From assembly GCF_013131805.1 (NCBI RefSeq), contig NZ_JABJRC010000006.1, positions 372,001 through 436,000 of the forward strand: a stretch of DNA of 64,000 nucleotides, in the 5' to 3' direction. The notes beneath the pieces were generated by a model that searched no databases, was not told the origin of the DNA, and was given only the letters and a program-made list of their open reading frames with translations. Of this stretch, positions 60,785-64,000 are shown piece after piece. The translations under genes were made by a program, and so were the position numbers. This stretch comes from Kribbella sandramycini. GTDB lineage: Bacteria > Actinomycetota > Actinomycetes > Propionibacteriales > Kribbellaceae. The first letter of the stretch is position 1, and each line of letters opens with the position of its first letter.

Positions 60785-62112
60785 CCCACCAACTGTCCGA
60801 CCTGTCCGACGAGGGGCTGCGGTCGTACGTCGCCGAACAGCTCGGCAAGTCCCGGCGGCGGACGGCGCAGCTCGCCGACTCGGTCGACGTCGACGACCTG
60901 ATCAAACAGCACTCGAAGCTGATGTCGCCCCTGGTCTGGGACTACGCCCACATCGGCAACCAGGAGGAGCTCTGGCTGGTCCGCGACGTCGGCGGCCGCG
61001 AGCCGCTGCGCCAGGACATCGACGAGCTGTACGACGCGTTCATGCACCCGCGGGCGGATCGCCCGGCGCTGCCGCTGCTCAACCCGGTGCAGACCCGCGC
61101 GTACGTCGAGGAGGTGCGTGACAAGGTGCTCGACGTCCTCGACCACGTGAAGTTCGACAACGGGCGCGAGCTGGTCGGCAACGGGTTCGCCTTCGGCATG
61201 ATCGTGCAGCACGAGCAGCAGCACGACGAGACCATGCTGGCTACACACCAGCTGCGGAGCGGCGTCCCGGTCCTGGATGCGCCGCCGCCACCGGCTGGGC
61301 GGCGGTTGCCGGCGGCTGAGGTGTTCGTGCCCGGCGGCGTCTTCGAGATGGGTACGTCGGTGGAGCCGTGGGCGCTCGACAACGAGCGGCCCGCGCACGC
61401 CGTCCGGGTCGCGCCGTACGTGATCGACACCGTCCCGGTCAGCAACGGCGATTACCTGCGCTTCGTGACGAGCGGCGGTTATCAGGAGCAGCAGTGGTGG
61501 TCCGAGGCCGGCTGGGCGCATGTGCAGAAGGGCTCGCTGGTCGGGCCGCGGTTCTGGGAGCAGGCCGACGGTGAGTGGTGGCGGGTCCGCTTCGGGCACC
61601 GCGAGCAGCTCCCGCTCGACGAGCCGGTCATGCATGTCTGCTTCTACGAGGCCGAGGCCTACGCGAAATGGGCCGGGAAGCGGCTGCCGACCGAGGAGGA
61701 GTGGGAGTACGCCGCCCGCTTCGACCCGGCCACCGGCCGGACGCGGCGCTTCCCCTGGGGTGACGAGAGCCCCGGCCCGCAGCATGCCAACCTCGGCCAG
61801 CGCCATCTGAGCCCCGCTCCGGTCGGCGCGTACCCGGCCGGCGCGTCACCGCTCGGCGTCGAGCAGCTGATCGGCGACGTCTGGGAGTGGACGTCGAGTG
61901 ACTTCCGCCCGTACCCGGGCTTCCGCGCGTTCCCCTACGACGAGTACTCGCTCGTCTTCTTCGGCCCCGACTACAAGATCCTCCGCGGCGGCTCCTTCGG
62001 CACCGACGACGTCGTCGCCCGCAGCACCTTCCGCAACTGGGACTACCCCATCCGCCGCCAGATCTTCGCCGGCTTCCGCTGCGCCCGCGACCCGCGCCCC
62101 GAAGAGCTCTGA
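60781..62112 (+). CDS. egtB: hercynylcysteine sulphoxide synthase EgtB
   Basis: 443 residues. The DinB-like N-terminal half carries the three iron-ligand histidines in YAHIGNQEELW and IVQHEQQHDETM; the C-terminal half is FGE-sulfatase-like with WEWTSSDFRPYPGF and GGSFGTDDVVARSTFRNWDY (20 shown). It joins gamma-glutamylcysteine to hercynine with oxygen. ATG overlaps egtA; the stop overlaps egtC (TGATG). Confidence 0.96.
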   Translation: MTHQLSDLSDEGLRSYVAEQLGKSRRRTAQLADSVDVDDLIKQHSKLMSPLVWDYAHIGNQEELWLVRDVGGREPLRQDIDELYDAFMHPRADRPALPLLNPVQTRAYVEEVRDKVLDVLDHVKFDNGRELVGNGFAFGMIVQHEQQHDETMLATHQLRSGVPVLDAPPPPAGRRLPAAEVFVPGGVFEMGTSVEPWALDNERPAHAVRVAPYVIDTVPVSNGDYLRFVTSGGYQEQQWWSEAGWAHVQKGSLVGPRFWEQADGEWWRVRFGHREQLPLDEPVMHVCFYEAEAYAKWAGKRLPTEEEWEYAARFDPATGRTRRFPWGDESPGPQHANLGQRHLSPAPVGAYPAGASPLGVEQLIGDVWEWTSSDFRPYPGFRAFPYDEYSLVFFGPDYKILRGGSFGTDDVVARSTFRNWDYPIRRQIFAGFRCARDPRPEEL

Positions 62113-62840
62113 TGTGCCGCCACCTCGCCTACCTGGGCCCACCCGTGGCCCTGGCTGAGCTCGTCCTCGACCCCGAGCACTCCCTCTACCAACAGTCCTG
62201 GGCCCCCACCGACATGCGCGGCGGCGGCAGCGTCAACGCCGACGGTTTCGGCCTGGCCTGGTACGCCGACGGTCAGCTGGTCCGGTACCGGCGCAACGTG
62301 CCGATCTGGACCGACGACAACCTCCCCGGTCTCGCGCGGTCGATCAGCTCGGGCGCCGTCCTCGCCGCCGTCCGCAACGGGACGGACGACATGCCGCATG
62401 ACGAGTCCGCGGTCGCACCGTTCGTGAGCGGCAGTTGGTGCTTCAGCCACAACGGGAAGATCCCGGGCTGGCCAGGGTCGGTGCTGAAGCTGGCAGAGGG
62501 GTTGCCGGTGGCCGAGCTGCTGGGCGCGGGTGTCGACTCGGCGTTCCTGTTCGCGTTGATCCGAGCCCGGATGGGCGAGCCGGTGGCCGCGGTGGAGTCC
62601 GCCGTCCGGGAGGTCGCGGAGGCCGCGCCGGGGGCGCGGTTGAACGTATTGCTGACGGACGGCGAGCAGCTGGTCGCGACAGCCTGGACGCACTCGCTGT
62701 GGGTACGCCGAACCGACGACTCCACCACCGTCAGTTCGGAACCGTTCGGAGCCGGGCACTGGGTGGAGGTCCCCGACCACTCGTTGCTCGTGGCCACCGC
62801 CACCACGGTGCGCATCACCTCGATGGAAGGACCGCAGTGA
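62112..62840 (+). CDS. egtC: gamma-glutamyl-hercynylcysteine sulphoxide hydrolase EgtC
   Basis: 242 residues of the class II glutamine amidotransferase fold. MCRHLAYLGPP places the nucleophile Cys at position 2, and FSHNGKIPGWP and RNGTDDMPHDESAVAPF form the substrate pocket. It removes the gamma-glutamyl group. It overlaps egtB and egtD on both sides, so the four genes are strictly coupled. Confidence 0.95.
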   Translation: MCRHLAYLGPPVALAELVLDPEHSLYQQSWAPTDMRGGGSVNADGFGLAWYADGQLVRYRRNVPIWTDDNLPGLARSISSGAVLAAVRNGTDDMPHDESAVAPFVSGSWCFSHNGKIPGWPGSVLKLAEGLPVAELLGAGVDSAFLFALIRARMGEPVAAVESAVREVAEAAPGARLNVLLTDGEQLVATAWTHSLWVRRTDDSTTVSSEPFGAGHWVEVPDHSLLVATATTVRITSMEGPQ

Positions 62841-63802
62841 CCCAGATCGACGTACACCTCACGCCGGACTACGCCGCCCGCGCGCTTCGTGAAGACGTCC
62901 GCGCCGGGCTGACGGCCGAGCCGAAGTGGCTGCCGCCGAAATGGTTCTACGACGCCCGGGGGAGTGAGCTGTTCGAGGAGATCACCCGCCTGCCCGAGTA
63001 CTACCCGACCCGCGCCGAGCGCGAGATCCTGCAGGCCCGCGCCGGGGAGATCGCCAGGCTGACCAAGGCGCACACCCTCGTCGAGCTCGGCTCCGGCTCC
63101 TCGGAGAAGACGCGGCTGCTGCTCGACGGCCTGCGGGACCACGGCACGCTGACGACGTTCGTCCCGCTGGACGTCTCGGAGTCCGCGCTGCGCGAGGCGT
63201 CGGACGCGATCAACGCCGACTACCCGAGTATCGACGTCCACGGCGTCGTCGGCGATTTCACCGCGCATCTCGACAAGCTCCCCGGTGACGCCCCACGCCT
63301 GGTCGCCTTCCTCGGTGGCACCATCGGCAACCTGCTCCCGGCCGAGCGCGCCGTCTTCTACCGCTCGATCCGCGATGTCCTCGAGCCTGGCGAGTGGCTC
63401 CTGCTCGGCACCGACCTGGTCAAGGATCCGGCCACGCTGGTCGCCGCCTACGACGACGCCCAGGGCGTCACCGCCGAGTTCAACCGCAACGTTCTCCGGG
63501 TCATCAACCGCCAGCTCGGCGCCGACTTCGACGTCGAGGCCTTCGAACACGTCGCTGCCTGGGATGCCGACAACGAGTGGATCGAGATGCGGCTTCGTGC
63601 CACCGCCGCGCAACGCGTCCTGATCCCCGAGGTCCATCTCGAAGTCGATTTCGCCGCCGGGGAGGAGCTGCACACCGAGATCTCCGCCAAGTTCCGTCCC
63701 GAGAAGGTCGCCGACGAGCTGGCCGCCGCCGACTTCACCCGCACCGCCTGGTGGACCGATACCCAAGCCCGCTTCGCGCTGTCGCTCTGGCAGGCCGCCT
63801 GA
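62837..63802 (+). CDS. egtD: histidine N-alpha-methyltransferase EgtD
   Basis: 321 residues, SAM-dependent trimethylation of histidine to hercynine. Blocks: LPPKWFYDARGSELFEEITR, YYPTRAEREIL, LVELGSGSSEKTRLLL (SAM site), FLGGTIGNLLP and KFRPEKVADEL. The GTG start overlaps the egtC stop. No egtE gene follows; a PLP-dependent lyase encoded elsewhere must finish ergothioneine. A strong bidirectional hairpin ends the operon. Confidence 0.97.
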   Translation: MTQIDVHLTPDYAARALREDVRAGLTAEPKWLPPKWFYDARGSELFEEITRLPEYYPTRAEREILQARAGEIARLTKAHTLVELGSGSSEKTRLLLDGLRDHGTLTTFVPLDVSESALREASDAINADYPSIDVHGVVGDFTAHLDKLPGDAPRLVAFLGGTIGNLLPAERAVFYRSIRDVLEPGEWLLLGTDLVKDPATLVAAYDDAQGVTAEFNRNVLRVINRQLGADFDVEAFEHVAAWDADNEWIEMRLRATAAQRVLIPEVHLEVDFAAGEELHTEISAKFRPEKVADELAAADFTRTAWWTDTQARFALSLWQAA

Positions 63803-63808
63803 TCGGCG

Positions 63809-63841
63809 GGTGTGCTCGGACACCTCAGCGCCGAGCACACC
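63809..63841. terminator. bidirectional terminator after egtD
   Basis: GGTGTGCTCGG (63809-63819) pairs perfectly with CCGAGCACACC (63831-63841) across 11 bases. It sits between the ends of two convergent genes and serves both. Confidence 0.85.
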
Positions 63842-63854
63842 CCCCGCGGGTGAC

Positions 63855-64000
63855 TCAGCCGCCGGACTTGATCAGCCCGTTGATCTTCTCGATGTACGCC
63901 GGGAGGTCGGTGACCGGCTTCTTACCGGCCAGGATGGGCTGGTAGTCGGCGGTGGTGAGGTCGCCGACCTGCTGGGCCCACTGGGTGGTGAAGCGGACGC
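63855..64000 (-). CDS. extracellular solute-binding protein, C-terminal fragment
   Basis: The last 47 residues or so of a minus-strand gene that runs off the right edge, ending KKPVTDLPAYIEKINGLIKSGG. Such an end, with repeated short helices and 'TDLPAYIEK', is usual in carbohydrate ABC transporter binding proteins (family 1). The lipobox and ligand site are outside the window. It converges on egtD. Confidence 0.55.
   Translation of the reverse strand, partial: VRFTTQWAQQVGDLTTADYQPILAGKKPVTDLPAYIEKINGLIKSGG

Overview
This window is a gene-dense, very high-GC chromosomal segment of an actinobacterium. Markers seen directly are two WhiB-family proteins, a SigR/RsrA pair, a SigF-type sigma factor with an RsbW-like kinase, the multifunctional Kgd enzyme, a complete ergothioneine operon, the actinobacterial ribosomal protein bL37, an F420-type oxidoreductase and many leaderless or GTG starts. 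Gene content and the oxidative sugar-acid pathway fit the Nocardioidaceae/Kribbellaceae; Kribbella is my best guess, made without any database comparison. I see no rRNA, tRNA, CRISPR array, insertion sequence or prophage.

Layout, left to right. 1-2520: minus-strand operon of an archaeal-type aspartyl-tRNA synthetase behind a T-box leader, a phosphotransferase and an M20 peptidase (cut by the left edge). 2547-5910: a one-piece ECF sigma factor/anti-sigma/membrane/extracellular-repeat protein, divergent from a degenerate GGDEF protein. 6038-8548: HMCES/YedK protein, an alpha/beta hydrolase, and sigR-rsrA with a consensus SigR promoter. 8583-11039: STAND (HTH/NB-ARC/TPR) regulator. 11348-14324: the tiny bL37 gene, an eight-codon ORF and a translationally coupled pair of membrane HD-domain proteins. 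14286-22930: DUF5317, a monocarboxylate-type symporter with DUF3311, an EEP-family protein, VOC and WYL proteins, DUF2785, PdtaS-like kinase and WhiB1 with CRP-like boxes. 22942-24199: SigF-type sigma and anti-sigma. 24287-26707: polar amino acid ABC importer. 26936-32621: malic enzyme, oxidoreductase, GNAT, an atypical WhiB, a cation exchanger facing an ArsR regulator across a perfect 20-bp palindrome, and an ATPase. 32655-39502: DUF6104, kgd, a FadR-type GntR and an ABC-F protein with an attenuator-like leader. 39551-42336: a decayed AbiEi-like gene and a CopB-type ATPase with a CsoR-like operator. 42311-46587: a five-gene minus-strand operon that looks like oxidative L-fucose catabolism. 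46693-49588: FolP2-like protein, RibD-like reductase, LigB-like and unknown proteins. 49599-54105: siderophore-iron uptake around an IdeR-type box. 54146-57781: a large secreted protein (DUF4091 hydrolase, two discoidin domains, seven-blade propeller). 57817-59440: TetR and an LLM oxidoreductase. 59558-63802: egtABCD. 63855-64000: end of a sugar-type solute-binding protein.

Stress and signalling genes dominate: thiol-oxidative stress (SigR/RsrA, ergothioneine), envelope signalling (membrane-anchored ECF, HD proteins, PdtaS, WhiB1), metal handling (ArsR/exchanger, CopB, siderophore uptake) and carbon use (Kgd, malic enzyme, symporter, fucose pathway). Most operons are tightly coupled by ATGA, GTGA or TGATG overlaps, and several convergent neighbours overlap at their 3' ends. 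The observations I consider most worth following are the T-box on aspS, the ECF fusion protein, the ABC-F leader, the ArsR/exchanger module, the fucose operon with a candidate lactonase, and the DUF4091/propeller protein.
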